The notes below the pieces were generated by a model. The model was not told where the DNA came from and did not search any database. It saw only the letters and a list, made by a program, of their open reading frames with translations. The position numbers were made by a program, and so were the translations under genes. From Verrucomicrobiales bacterium (GTDB lineage: Bacteria > Verrucomicrobiota > Verrucomicrobiia > Verrucomicrobiales > DEV007), in the NCBI GenBank assembly GCA_029213005.1, contig JARGPI010000031.1, positions 16,097 to 80,096 on the forward strand: a DNA stretch of 64,000 nucleotides, written 5' to 3'. Every line of letters starts with the position of its first letter. Within the stretch, counting starts at the first letter, position 1. Positions 28,201 through 36,313 of the stretch are shown here, in pieces.

Positions 28201-28975
28201 CGTAGACGGATTGTCGAGTTTCCTGGTAGCGGACGTAGGCCTGTTTTACGACGTCGGTGCCATCGTTGAAAACGACCTGGTTGAATTTGGTCGCAAAAGT
28301 GGTGTGGCGGCAGTGGTCCGACCAGTAAGTATCCAGCATTTTAATTTCGGTGATGCTGGGATCGCGGCCCTCTTCATCGCGGAAGTAATCGCGAGTGAAA
28401 ACAAAGTCTTCGAAGCTCATTGCGAGTCCGAGAGCGGAACAGCGGGCGGCGAGAGCTTCATCACTTTCGGTCGTGAATCCCTCGAGAATCTGGACGTCGC
28501 CGGGAACTTCGATTTTTTGCTCAAGTGAGTCCGGTCGATCCATCGATGCTTCGCGGGAATCGACGGCGTTAATGCAGTATTTTTTGACCCTTGCGAGGTC
28601 GTCGGGACTGATTTCGCCCTGAAGTACAATGATTTGGGCGGATGCCACGAGCGGCTTCTTTGAAGTTAAGATTTGAACACATTGAGCGGCGGAATCAGCT
28701 CGCTGATCAAACTGTCCGGGGAGAAATTCCACCGCGAAGGCTGTCTCGTCATCGCTGATGTCTAAATCCTGAGTTACCGAGGCAATCTGCGGTTCGGACA
28801 GGATTAACTGCGTTGCCTTGTCGAATTCCGCGTCAGTCAGGCCATCGACATCGTAACGTTGGATCACTCGGACGCCGGAGAGGCTTTTGAGAGCTAGATT
28901 CTCCTGAAGATCGAGGATCAGACCTTTTGCTTCGGAGTTGAATTCGGTTTGTTTTTCGACAAAAACGCGGTTCAT
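25229..28975 (-). CDS. purL: Phosphoribosylformylglycinamidine synthase, full-length fused form
   Basis: A 1248-residue FGAM synthetase catalysing the fourth step of purine synthesis with glutamine and ATP. It has an N-terminal PurS-like region (~1-150), a linker domain, and two AIRS halves that include TYWSDHCRHTTF and NETHNHPTEIEPFGGAATCLGG. The C-terminal glutamine amidotransferase has the nucleophile in GICNGFQAL near residue 1080 and the His/Glu pair in FSHGEGKF. The length and layout match the long single-chain type common in Bacteroidetes and some Firmicutes, rather than the PurS/Q/L trio. No start-proximal repeat is visible. It is convergent with a PurL-like pseudoenzyme. Confidence 0.97.
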   Translation of the reverse strand: MNRVFVEKQTEFNSEAKGLILDLQENLALKSLSGVRVIQRYDVDGLTDAEFDKATQLILSEPQIASVTQDLDISDDETAFAVEFLPGQFDQRADSAAQCVQILTSKKPLVASAQIIVLQGEISPDDLARVKKYCINAVDSREASMDRPDSLEQKIEVPGDVQILEGFTTESDEALAARCSALGLAMSFEDFVFTRDYFRDEEGRDPSITEIKMLDTYWSDHCRHTTFATKFNQVVFNDGTDVVKQAYVRYQETRQSVYGDKIETRPETLMDIALIGMKELRKTGELDNVEISEEINAASIVIPVDVDGVDQEWLLMFKNETHNHPTEIEPFGGAATCLGGCIRDPLSGRSYVFQAMRVTGAADPRTPFSETIEGKLPQRVICQGAADGYSSYGNQIGLATGQVSEVYHPNYVAKRMEIGAVVAAAPKENVFRGSPAKGDVILLIGGRTGRDGVGGATGSSKEHTDTALDNSAEVQKGNAPTERKIQRLFRKPELTRKIKVCNDFGAGGVSVAIGEIAPSLDITLDDVPKKYDGLDGTELAISESQERMAICVDPGEIDYFKAECDKENLECTHVANVTDTGRLVIKWRGKEIVNFSRAFLDTNGVTQSADIEVTAPTIDCPLGKPLQTVASAKSIPEAFTTALSDLNFCGQKGLGEQFDSSVGAGTVLQPFGGKTQLTPVDAMVAKMPLLSGNTDTTSHMSWGFNPNIATWSPYHGALYAVTESVCKIVASGAHIDDIRLTLQEYFEKLGTNPSRWGKPFAALLGAFTAQNELRLGAIGGKDSMSGTFNEIDVPPTLVSFAVAPGKASLAISPEFKEVGSDIYLVTAPRDSNYLPDFKVLKKYASLLYTENKTGKINAMTSLAEGGVAVGVSQMAFGNQIGADLTLDSSELFNEKYFNWVVEVKAGESLPEELKAVKIGTTIAESAIVAGGETIDLDTLIKAWTETLEPIYPTYTKAAHQSVETFSYRGESAARKSANLVKGARPKVIIPAFPGTNSEYDSAKVFNEAGGDASIEVFRNLTSQHVEESLSALAKQIRESQILMIPGGFSAGDEPDGSGKFIATVLRNPEVSDAVMDLITNRDGLILGICNGFQALIKTGLVPYGEIRDPEAGAPTLTFNDIGRHIACYATTRIASTKSPWLAATEVGDLHNIPFSHGEGKFYASEEDVKALADNGQIATQYTDFDGNPSMDIRFNPNGSVYAIEGITSPCGRVFGKMGHTERRGSSVAKNQPGNKHQPLFKAGVTYFQ

Positions 28976-29150
28976 CAGTTAAGGTGTTGGATTGCCCTGA
29001 AAATCGGGATAGTTGGCCCTAATTGATGGATTGCGGTGAGTCAAATGATTCGAGCGGTGAAGCGGGAGCTGGACTCGATTAAATTGCCGGTTCCGGATTT
29101 TTTGATCTCGCTTTCTATTCTGCTGAGGTCCACGATTGGCGCTTTTCGTA

Positions 29151-30389
29151 ATGGTCTCCAGGAAGCCCGCCATTGTTTTCATTTTCATCACTCTGGTTCT
29201 CGATATTTTGGGGATCGGATTGATCGTGCCGATTTTTCCCAAACTGGTGGACCAGTTGCGGGGAGGTGATCCGGCTTCGGGGGCCTTTGCCTACGGCTGG
29301 ATTCTGGGAGCCTATGCGTTGATGCAGTTTATCTTTTCCCCGATTCTGGGAGCGCTTTCCGACAAATACGGACGACGCAAAGTGATTTTACTGTCTCTTT
29401 TCGGAGCGGGATTGGACTATTTTCTAATCGCCTGGGCTCCGACTTTGATCTGGTTTTTTATTGGACGAATCATTTCCGGAATCACCGGGGCCAATATTTC
29501 TGCGGCCTCAGCTTATATTGCCGACGTGAGTCCTCCGGAGCGACGGGCGGCTAATTTCGGCTTAATCGGCGCCGCGTTCGGCTTCGGTTTTGCGTTTGGG
29601 CCCGCTCTGGGCGGTTATCTGGCGGAGTTCGGAGTCAATCATTTCGGAGAAAACGGGATTCGACTGCCTTTTGTGGTCGCGGGATGTCTCACTTTGGTGA
29701 ACTGGCTTTACGGCTTTTTCGTCCTGCCGGAATCGCTGAAAGAGGAGAATCGACGGGAATTCAGTCTGAAAAATTCCAACCCGTTTAATTCCCTGATCAA
29801 TTTGAAGCGTTACCCGCTGGTTCTCGGATTGGCGTCGACTTATCTGATCCTCGGGTTGGGACATCAGGTTTTTCCGGCAATCTGGGTGCTCTTTACTGAT
29901 TTCAAATTCGGATGGAACAGTCGGGAGGTCGGAAACTCCCTGGCCTTCGTCGGGATCATGGCGGTGGTGGTTCAGGGCGGGCTGGCGAGAAGGTTGATTC
30001 CCTTCCTGGGCGAGCGGAAAGCGGCCATCATCGGGACATTGATTAATATCTCAGGCTACGTCGCTTACGGTCTGGTCACAGCGCCGTGGATGATCTACGT
30101 CGTAATTTTCTGCGGAGCGATTGGCGGAATTGCGACCCCGGCGATTCAGGGACTGGTTTCCCGGGCGGTGGGGGATGACGAGCAGGGAGGGGTTCAGGGT
30201 TCCCTGTCATCGCTGCAAAGCGTCGCCGGATTTGTCGGGCCGATCTTGATGACCTCGATCTACGGCTTTTTCATTTCGGAGAAGGTGCCGAATCAAATTC
30301 CCGGAGCGGCCTTCTTTTTCGCCGCCGGACTGGCTGTGATCGGATTTTTCCTGATGCTGGCTTCTTTTAGAAAAGTCCCTCTGGACTGA
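29151..30389 (+). CDS. MFS transporter of the TetA-like drug/H+ antiporter family
   Basis: About 412 residues and 12 predicted membrane segments. ATG at 29151 (MVSRKPAIVFIFITLVLDILGIGLIVPIFP) is a better start than the TTG five codons earlier. Signature motifs are present: the loop 2-3 motif DKYGRRKVILLSLFGAG, GRIISGITGANISAASAYIADV, and GAAFGFGFAFGPALGGYL on helix 5. These fit the TCR/Tet subgroup that exports tetracycline-like drugs, but in environmental bacteria the substrate is open. No regulator is adjacent on the same strand. It converges with 30390. Confidence 0.9.
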   Translation: MVSRKPAIVFIFITLVLDILGIGLIVPIFPKLVDQLRGGDPASGAFAYGWILGAYALMQFIFSPILGALSDKYGRRKVILLSLFGAGLDYFLIAWAPTLIWFFIGRIISGITGANISAASAYIADVSPPERRAANFGLIGAAFGFGFAFGPALGGYLAEFGVNHFGENGIRLPFVVAGCLTLVNWLYGFFVLPESLKEENRREFSLKNSNPFNSLINLKRYPLVLGLASTYLILGLGHQVFPAIWVLFTDFKFGWNSREVGNSLAFVGIMAVVVQGGLARRLIPFLGERKAAIIGTLINISGYVAYGLVTAPWMIYVVIFCGAIGGIATPAIQGLVSRAVGDDEQGGVQGSLSSLQSVAGFVGPILMTSIYGFFISEKVPNQIPGAAFFFAAGLAVIGFFLMLASFRKVPLD

Positions 30390-31283
30390 TTACTTCAGAA
30401 TCCGCCCTGTGAATCCAACCTGAAGTTCTCCGGGCATGGTGTCTTTCGGGCCGTAATGGAACACCCGGGTTGCCTCGACTCCCGAATCTTTCGCTGCGTA
30501 AATCGCGATTTCAAAACGGGGCGGCACTTTGCCGCTGGGAATCTTTTTGGTGCGTAACGTGATCTGATTGGTCTGTTTGCGAATTCCACCCATCACCAGT
30601 TCGCGACCCATGTTGTTTTGGATTTTGCCGAGACGATGTCCGTTGATCCAGATTTCGGTATCGAACCCGATTGAGGTCACCCAGGCTTCAGCCATCAATT
30701 CCGGAGTACTCACGGGCTGAGGGATCTGCGGGATAAAACCGAGCGGTTGAAATTCCTCTCCGGATAAGAATGAAAAGTCCTGTTGAGCGATTTGATGGAG
30801 GATACCGGTGTCCTGCCCGATTCTCACGATCCGCGAATTGTCGAAAGCCCATTTTCCCTCTTCTTTCAAAAAGCGGAGGACCAGAAATGTGTTGGTCACC
30901 TGGCTGGGGTCGGACACTCCGAAGTCCGCTTTGCCAAAGTAGATCGCACTCGCGGTGTCGCGGCGGGTAAAAACATTCAGAGACACCAGATTATTCAGCG
31001 GTGGTGGCTCCAGAACGCTGTCGAAAAGGGCTTCCGGGAAAGGGTGACGCTCGGAGATGATGCGGTTTCTGGTTTCCAGCCGGCGGTACATGGCGGTGAC
31101 GTTCTCCCAGGCTTTTAGATCCTGACGCAGCATCGCGTTCCTCCAATTTTGATAAACGGTCTCCAGTTCGGCCCGCATCGCAGGTTCCGAGCGGGCCGGT
31201 GGGAGGGTATCCTCCTGCCCCGGACAGGCCGGAGAAAGGATGAATGTTAGGAAAAGGGCAGCGGAAAAAAGGGATCTGACCAT
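30390..31283 (-). CDS. Secreted hypothetical protein, NTF2-like N-terminal part
   Basis: About 297 residues. ATG at 31283 is preceded by AAGG and gives a signal peptide (VRSLFSAALFLTFILSPACPG); ATG 31298 is also open. The mature N-terminal half (MRAELETVYQNWRNAMLRQDLKAWENV and FLKEEGKWAFDNSRIV) resembles an NTF2/SnoaL-like fold. The C-terminal part, about residues 190-300, is beta-rich (GFDTEIWINGHRLGKIQNN) and not recognised. No function can be given. It converges with the drug exporter gene with no spacing. Confidence 0.65.
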   Translation of the reverse strand: MVRSLFSAALFLTFILSPACPGQEDTLPPARSEPAMRAELETVYQNWRNAMLRQDLKAWENVTAMYRRLETRNRIISERHPFPEALFDSVLEPPPLNNLVSLNVFTRRDTASAIYFGKADFGVSDPSQVTNTFLVLRFLKEEGKWAFDNSRIVRIGQDTGILHQIAQQDFSFLSGEEFQPLGFIPQIPQPVSTPELMAEAWVTSIGFDTEIWINGHRLGKIQNNMGRELVMGGIRKQTNQITLRTKKIPSGKVPPRFEIAIYAAKDSGVEATRVFHYGPKDTMPGELQVGFTGRILK

Positions 31284-31402
31284 AGGGCACCTTAACATCT
31301 TAATTTCGAAAACACAGGCACGAATTTTGCTGATCGCGGGTTGATGTGCTTGCCTGAGAGGTAAAAAGACAATAGCTTCGGGCGTTCCAATCTAAAAGCG
31401 AC

Positions 31403-32290
31403 ATGGCCGGATCTTTTGACTCTCTAAACAGTGCACAGCAGCAATTGCTGGAGCAGGCTCAAGGGTTTGCTTACCGGAAAACCACTGGCGGTGAGGAGTT
31501 GAAGATTCACTTTTACCTCCCCAAAGGTCTCAAAGAAGGGCCAAAACGTCCGGTTTTCCTGTTTTTCTTCAGCGGCAACTGGGATCGGGGCAACATCGTT
31601 CAGTTTGCTCCCCACGCTCTGCATTTTGTGGAACGCGGTGCGGTGTGCGGGTTGGTGGAGTATTCGACGAGCTCAACCCATCCGGGATCAACCCCGATGA
31701 ATTCCACTTATGACGGTATGGCGGCGATTCGCTTTGTGCGCCGCTATCAGGAACAGCTCCACATCGATCCGGAAAAAGTGATCGCAATGGGGGCGGGTGC
31801 CGGTGCCAACATCGCGGGATGCACCGCTCTGGGAGCAAAAATCAAAGATCCGGACGATGAGACCGGAATCAGTCATGTTCCGAATGCCTGTGTGTTGCTC
31901 AGCTCGATTATCGATATCAAAAAGACGAGCTTTGCGTTCAAGCAGTTTTCCGCCAAACCGGCGGAGGCCAAAAAGTTGAGTCTGTCCTCGATGATCGATC
32001 ATTCGCCGCCCTGTCCGGTGATTATGATTCACGGAACCGCGGACCGGATGACTTCAATTGACGAAGCGATGGCTTTTGCGGCAAAGATGAAGCGTCGCAA
32101 AAAGAACGAATTTCAATTTCACGCGTTTGAAGGTCGAGATTCCAATTTCTACAATCTCAACATGGACCCGATGTCATTCGAGGCCGCTTTGAACCTGATC
32201 GACACTTTTCTCGTCGATCACCTGTTTCTCGAAATGAATGACGACCCGAACGGGGCCAGTCTGGTTTCGTGGAGAGAGCAGGATTTTTGA
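31403..32290 (+). CDS. Alpha/beta-hydrolase-fold protein lacking the nucleophile Ser
   Basis: 295 residues in the style of the esterase/lipase-like alpha/beta hydrolases: RPVFLFFFSGNWDRGN, GMAAIRFVRRY, the nucleophile elbow and PVIMIHGTADRMTSIDEA. In active relatives the elbow reads GFSAGG or similar; here it is AMGAGAGAN (residues 129-136), so the nucleophile position is Gly132 (codon GGT at 31796-31798). The Asp of the triad is present (HGTADRM), but the terminal GxGHxF region reads FEGRDSNFY without His. It has no signal peptide. Most likely it is not a classical serine hydrolase; it could be a binding protein or use another mechanism. Confidence 0.75.
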   Translation: MAGSFDSLNSAQQQLLEQAQGFAYRKTTGGEELKIHFYLPKGLKEGPKRPVFLFFFSGNWDRGNIVQFAPHALHFVERGAVCGLVEYSTSSTHPGSTPMNSTYDGMAAIRFVRRYQEQLHIDPEKVIAMGAGAGANIAGCTALGAKIKDPDDETGISHVPNACVLLSSIIDIKKTSFAFKQFSAKPAEAKKLSLSSMIDHSPPCPVIMIHGTADRMTSIDEAMAFAAKMKRRKKNEFQFHAFEGRDSNFYNLNMDPMSFEAALNLIDTFLVDHLFLEMNDDPNGASLVSWREQDF

Positions 32291-32327
32291 GTTCGTCCCG
32301 CTCCCGTCCACGAAAAACCGGTGTGTG

Positions 32328-32810
32328 CTATTTCAAATAGCTGCGAAGCATCCACGCAAATTTCTGGTGCGTGCTGATTCGTCCGATCAAAAGGTCTTCA
32401 GTTTCTGCGTCACCGCTTTCAGCCGCAAGAAGGCGGGTTTTGTGAGCGGTTTCGATCACTTTCTCGTGTCCCACCAGGACGCTGGCGACAAAATCTTTTG
32501 CCGGACAGCCCGAAGCGGACGGTCCTTCTTCGATATTCGACATGGAAGCGAGCGTTTTTAATCCGCCTGCGGAATAGCAATCCAGTGCCCGAACCCGCTC
32601 CGCAATATCATCAATGGCGGTGAATAACTCTTCATACTGAGTTTGAAAACCGGTGTGAAGGGGATAGAAATCAGCGCCCTCAACATTCCAGTGGGCGAGG
32701 TGAAGTTGCGCCATCAATCCGTAGGAATCGGCGACTAGTTGGTTCAGTCCAGCTGCGATATCCGTGATCGCAGAATCCTTAATGGTGTTAGTTGCTGTCG
32801 TTGTACTCAT
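32328..32810 (-). CDS. dps: DNA-protection ferritin-like protein Dps
   Basis: 160 residues of the Dps/ferritin fold. The inter-subunit ferroxidase residues fit: HLAHWNVEGADFYPLHTGFQTQYEELFTAIDDIAERVRAL carries His, Asp and Glu ligands. The N-terminal Thr-rich stretch is short. Dps shells of 12 subunits oxidise and store iron with peroxide and protect DNA. A perfect inverted repeat (TTGAGA/TCTCAA) lies 20-35 bp before its start and could be its operator. The next gene on the other strand starts about 100 bp away. Confidence 0.93.
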   Translation of the reverse strand: MSTTTATNTIKDSAITDIAAGLNQLVADSYGLMAQLHLAHWNVEGADFYPLHTGFQTQYEELFTAIDDIAERVRALDCYSAGGLKTLASMSNIEEGPSASGCPAKDFVASVLVGHEKVIETAHKTRLLAAESGDAETEDLLIGRISTHQKFAWMLRSYLK

Positions 32811-32829
32811 GGATTAACGATCCCTTTTA

Positions 32830-32845
32830 TTGAGACTGATCTCAA
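32830..32845. promoter_or_regulatory. Inverted-repeat operator candidate upstream of dps
   Basis: TTGAGACTGATCTCAA has perfect 6-bp arms (TTGAGA/TCTCAA) around four bases. It lies 20-35 bp before the dps ATG and within the divergent promoter region shared with the DUF6797 gene. The binding protein is unknown; an iron- or peroxide-sensing repressor would fit the context. Confidence 0.4.
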
Positions 32846-32910
32846 CCGAATAACTGACTCATTTTAGGTAAAAAACCCTGTTATTGATTCGCATTCGCAA
32901 CACCAATTTT

Positions 32911-35499
32911 ATGAAGAAACCAGTCATTCTGTCCCTGTTTGGATTGCTATCCATTCTCTGTTTACCTGCTCAGGATGCGTCGCATCTGAAGTTGAATTCG
33001 CCGTTTGGCTCCTTTGTGGAAGACGACTTTCCGTTTTTCACGCAAACGCTTGACTGCCGGGATCTGGGAGAGGATTGGTCGGAAAATAATCTCACACCAC
33101 GCGGGGTGATTTTGAAGTTGGGGGATGGCAACTATGCGGCTTTCGATATTGATCTCCTCCGGGTTGCACTGGTTTGGAAGGAAAACGAGAAGGGTGAGTA
33201 TTTGACGATGACCGGAATGGCTCCGGGAAGCTATCGTCTGCCGAACAAAAAGGCTGCGGCGGGACAGAAAAGTCTTCCGAAGCCTATCGGGACTCCGCTC
33301 GCCGCGAACGGTCTCTACGCCGGATTCGGGGACAGGAAAGATAACAGAGATCGATTGGGTGCCAGTGATGACGAGCACGGTCTGGGCCCTGCAAAGGGCT
33401 TGAAATGGCTGGGACTCGAAGTGGGGCAATCCGCGGTGACTCTGAGATACGAAGTGGAGGGGATTCCTTTGAAAGAACGATGGACGGGGCTCACCCGGAC
33501 CATCGAATACGAAAAACTCCCCAAACCATTGACCGTGCAGCTGACGAGTGATCTCTCTTTTACATTGGCGGCAACGGATGAGCCAGGCGCGCTGGCTTAT
33601 GATTATTCCGGGGCTAATAAACCGGTTCAACTGACTGATTTTTCGAAACCGGAGCCGAAGACCGAGCAACACTTCGAAGGTGAAATCACAACAAGCCGGA
33701 AAGAGGCGGTTTCAGAAAACGGTTTTGATATCGAGGAGGTGGAGCTGCCGATGCCGAATCGATGGAAACGTAATGTCAGACTATCAGCGTTTGCGTTCTT
33801 TAAAAATGGAGATGCCGCAGTTGCTACTTTCGATGGCGATGTCTGGATTGTTTCGGGGCTTTCCGATGATTTGCAAAAGGTTGGCTGGCGTCGTTTTGCC
33901 TCCGGGCTTCACGAGCCGATCGGTCTCGAAGTGGTCGACGACCAGATCTATGTTTTTTCGCGGAACGGCATTGTTCGACTTCATGATAAGAATCAGAACG
34001 GGGAAGCGGATTTTTACGAAAACTTCTCGGATGTGGTTCCGCAAACCGCTGAGACACGGGAGTTTGCCAACGATATCGTAGCGAAACCGGGAGGTGGTTT
34101 TTATCTCGCCAAAGGAGGTCAGCAGGGAACCACTCTCGGTATCGCCAACGGGACGGTTGTGGAGGTTTCACCGGATGGTCAGAGCTATGAAATTGTCAGC
34201 ACCGGTTTGAGAATGCCCTACATCGGGGTCGATCCGGAAACCGGGATCGTCACCGCCAGCGATCAGCAGGGGAACTGGAAGCCGGCGACGCCGGTCCGGA
34301 TCGTGAGAAAAGGGGAATACTATGGTTTTCAGCCGTCACGTTTCAAAGATAAAGCAGTTCATCCTCAGCCGACGGTCGAACCTCAGGTATGGATTCCACA
34401 TTTTGTGAATCAGTCCGGAGCGAGTCAGGTTTGGTTGCGAAATGCCAACATGGGGCTTTTGAATGATTCTTTGATCCACGTTGGTTACAATCGACCTGAG
34501 ATCTTTAAAATATACTTCGAAAAGCACGGCGAAAATATCGTGCAGGGAAATGTCGCCTCAATCGCCCATAATTTTGCATCGGGTTTGTTGAAGGGCAAAG
34601 TTCATCCGGTCGACGGCAGTCTCTGGCTCACGGGCTTTAAGATCTGGGGGACGTCTGCGGAACAAATCAGCGGATTGTACCGGGTCACGCCAAACGGTGA
34701 ACCAGTCTGGGTTCCATCGAATCTTCATTCGGAGAAGCGGGGTGTGTTGCTCAGTTTTGAGCAGGAAGTGGAGCCGTCAATCGCCGGGCAACTGACTTCC
34801 TATTCGGTAGATCGCTGGAACTACAAACGGACTCACAACTACGGTTCAGGTCACTATCAATTGAACGGGGAGCCCGGCCAGGAGACCCTTCCGGTGGCCA
34901 GCGTGAAAATATCGCAGGATAAAAAGAGCGTGTTTCTCGGAATCCCCGATATGAAACCCTGTCATTCCCTCCGGGTCACTTATAAAGTGCCGACCCTGAA
35001 GGAAGTCAATGTGGCCAGTGCGTTTTTCACCCTGCACGAACTTCCCACTCTCGACCTGACGAGTGAAGGTTTTGAGGATGATCAGGTCGATCTGGAATTA
35101 ACGGCCGAAATGTTGACTCAGGTTGAGGAGGTGGAACCCACGGCGGAGCTGGGAGAGGCTACGGCATTGAAATTTGGTTGTATTGCCTGCCATGCCGCCG
35201 GTGAGAATGTCCCAATGGCGACTGCCGGAGCCGGGGCTCAAGTAGCGGTGGGGCCTGCCTGGAATGGATTGTGGAAATCGAAACGCGAGTTTTCCGATGG
35301 AACCGAACTCAGAAACGTCGATGAAGTTTACCTGCGCGAATCGATCCTCGATCCAGCGAGAAAGGTGGCCAAAGGTTTTGAAACGGAAAAGACCGGAGTC
35401 GGGATGCCTTCCTATCTCGGAGTGCTAAAGGATTACGAAATCAATAGTGTGGTGATGTATATCAAAACCCTACACAAAGTTAAGCCGAAGAAGAAGTAA
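32911..35499 (+). CDS. Secreted DUF6797 protein with C-terminal cytochrome c
   Basis: About 862 residues. ATG at 32911 gives a signal peptide (KKPVILSLFGLLSILCLPAQ); the TTG at 32884 is further upstream. The first 250 residues match the DUF6797 pattern. A propeller-like region follows (AVATFDGDVWIVSGLSDDLQ, GLEVVDDQIYVFSRNGIVRLHD), like sorbosone/glucose dehydrogenase-type PQQ proteins. The C-terminus is a cytochrome c domain with CIACH at about residue 760 and a Met segment GVGMPSYLG. Such multi-domain proteins are predicted to oxidise a sugar or alcohol and pass electrons to the heme, but this is unproven. It ends 20 bp inside the convergent AraC-type gene. Confidence 0.82.
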   Translation: MKKPVILSLFGLLSILCLPAQDASHLKLNSPFGSFVEDDFPFFTQTLDCRDLGEDWSENNLTPRGVILKLGDGNYAAFDIDLLRVALVWKENEKGEYLTMTGMAPGSYRLPNKKAAAGQKSLPKPIGTPLAANGLYAGFGDRKDNRDRLGASDDEHGLGPAKGLKWLGLEVGQSAVTLRYEVEGIPLKERWTGLTRTIEYEKLPKPLTVQLTSDLSFTLAATDEPGALAYDYSGANKPVQLTDFSKPEPKTEQHFEGEITTSRKEAVSENGFDIEEVELPMPNRWKRNVRLSAFAFFKNGDAAVATFDGDVWIVSGLSDDLQKVGWRRFASGLHEPIGLEVVDDQIYVFSRNGIVRLHDKNQNGEADFYENFSDVVPQTAETREFANDIVAKPGGGFYLAKGGQQGTTLGIANGTVVEVSPDGQSYEIVSTGLRMPYIGVDPETGIVTASDQQGNWKPATPVRIVRKGEYYGFQPSRFKDKAVHPQPTVEPQVWIPHFVNQSGASQVWLRNANMGLLNDSLIHVGYNRPEIFKIYFEKHGENIVQGNVASIAHNFASGLLKGKVHPVDGSLWLTGFKIWGTSAEQISGLYRVTPNGEPVWVPSNLHSEKRGVLLSFEQEVEPSIAGQLTSYSVDRWNYKRTHNYGSGHYQLNGEPGQETLPVASVKISQDKKSVFLGIPDMKPCHSLRVTYKVPTLKEVNVASAFFTLHELPTLDLTSEGFEDDQVDLELTAEMLTQVEEVEPTAELGEATALKFGCIACHAAGENVPMATAGAGAQVAVGPAWNGLWKSKREFSDGTELRNVDEVYLRESILDPARKVAKGFETEKTGVGMPSYLGVLKDYEINSVVMYIKTLHKVKPKKK

Positions 35500-36256
35500 C
35501 GTTTTCCAGAGCGTAGGCCCGGGGTGTTTTTCCGGTATGTTTTTTAAAATGCCTCGTGAAGCTGCTCTGATCGTAAAAGCCGAGGTCTGCGGAAATGGCT
35601 GCGAGGGGTGCGGTGTCTTTTCGAATCCGTTCGCAGGCGGACCGGATCCGTAGTTTCATCCAGTAGTCTTTTGCCGGAGTGTTGTAGGTTTGTTTATAGA
35701 CTCGCTGAAATTGGCGGACCGAGAGATGGCAGGCTGCGGCGAGGCGGCTGATCCCGGGGAATTCCTGTAGGTCCTCCTCCAGTTTTCTCACCGCTGGTTC
35801 GAGGCGAAAGCGGATCGGGTCACCCGTTGCGTCGGGTGCGGCGGGTTGGAAGGTGCCCATCACGCCGATGACTTTCCCATCGCGATTTTTGATTGGATAC
35901 TTGCAGGTCCGATACCAGTTCGGCAGTCCGACATGGTCGAGACAGATTTCAATCTGAGGAGGAAGAGGCGCTCCGGTCCGGTAAATCTCGGCATCGTCGC
36001 GGAGGTATTTTTCTGCAAGCGGACCCGGAGTGAGGTCGTGATCAGTCTTTCCAATCATCTCGGAAATCTCGGTCATCCCGTGGTTGAACGGCAGATTGGA
36101 ACTACAAAAAAGCGTTTCTCCTTTCTGATTTTTGGCGAAGAAATACACATCCGACAATCCATCAATCACCCAGTGAAAATGAGATTCCGGAGCGATCTCT
36201 TTGAGGAAGGCTTCCTGTTCCGACTTCCAACCGGATTTGCCTGATGGCGCATTCAT
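35480..36256 (-). CDS. AraC-family transcriptional regulator with PAS-like sensor domain
   Basis: 258 residues. Residues 28-130 read like a PAS domain (WVIDGLSDVYFFAKNQKGE, MIGKTDHDLTPG, KNRDGKVIGVMGTFQ). Residues 155-250 hold two helix-turn-helix motifs of the AraC type: SRLAAACHLSVRQFQRVYKQ and ISADLGFYDQSSFTRHFKKHTGKTPRAYA. It is divergently transcribed from a sugar-catabolic operon with a 57-bp intergenic region, so it is the likely local regulator of those genes, responding to a small molecule or redox cue bound by the PAS domain. A GTCGCG/CGCGAC inverted repeat is present in between. Its 3' end overlaps the DUF6797 gene by 20 bp. Confidence 0.9.
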   Translation of the reverse strand: MNAPSGKSGWKSEQEAFLKEIAPESHFHWVIDGLSDVYFFAKNQKGETLFCSSNLPFNHGMTEISEMIGKTDHDLTPGPLAEKYLRDDAEIYRTGAPLPPQIEICLDHVGLPNWYRTCKYPIKNRDGKVIGVMGTFQPAAPDATGDPIRFRLEPAVRKLEEDLQEFPGISRLAAACHLSVRQFQRVYKQTYNTPAKDYWMKLRIRSACERIRKDTAPLAAISADLGFYDQSSFTRHFKKHTGKTPRAYALENVTSSSA

Positions 36257-36266
36257 ACCAAAACAT

Positions 36267-36284
36267 GTCGCGAATTTCCGCGAC
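36267..36284. promoter_or_regulatory. Inverted-repeat operator candidate between AraC regulator and sugar operon
   Basis: GTCGCGAATTTCCGCGAC has perfect 6-bp arms around six bases and sits in the 57-bp divergent promoter region, 30 bp before the decarboxylase gene start. It could be bound by the adjacent regulator, although AraC proteins often prefer direct repeats. Confidence 0.35.
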
Positions 36285-36313
36285 GTTCAAGGCGCAGATT
36301 GCTACAGTTGCCT

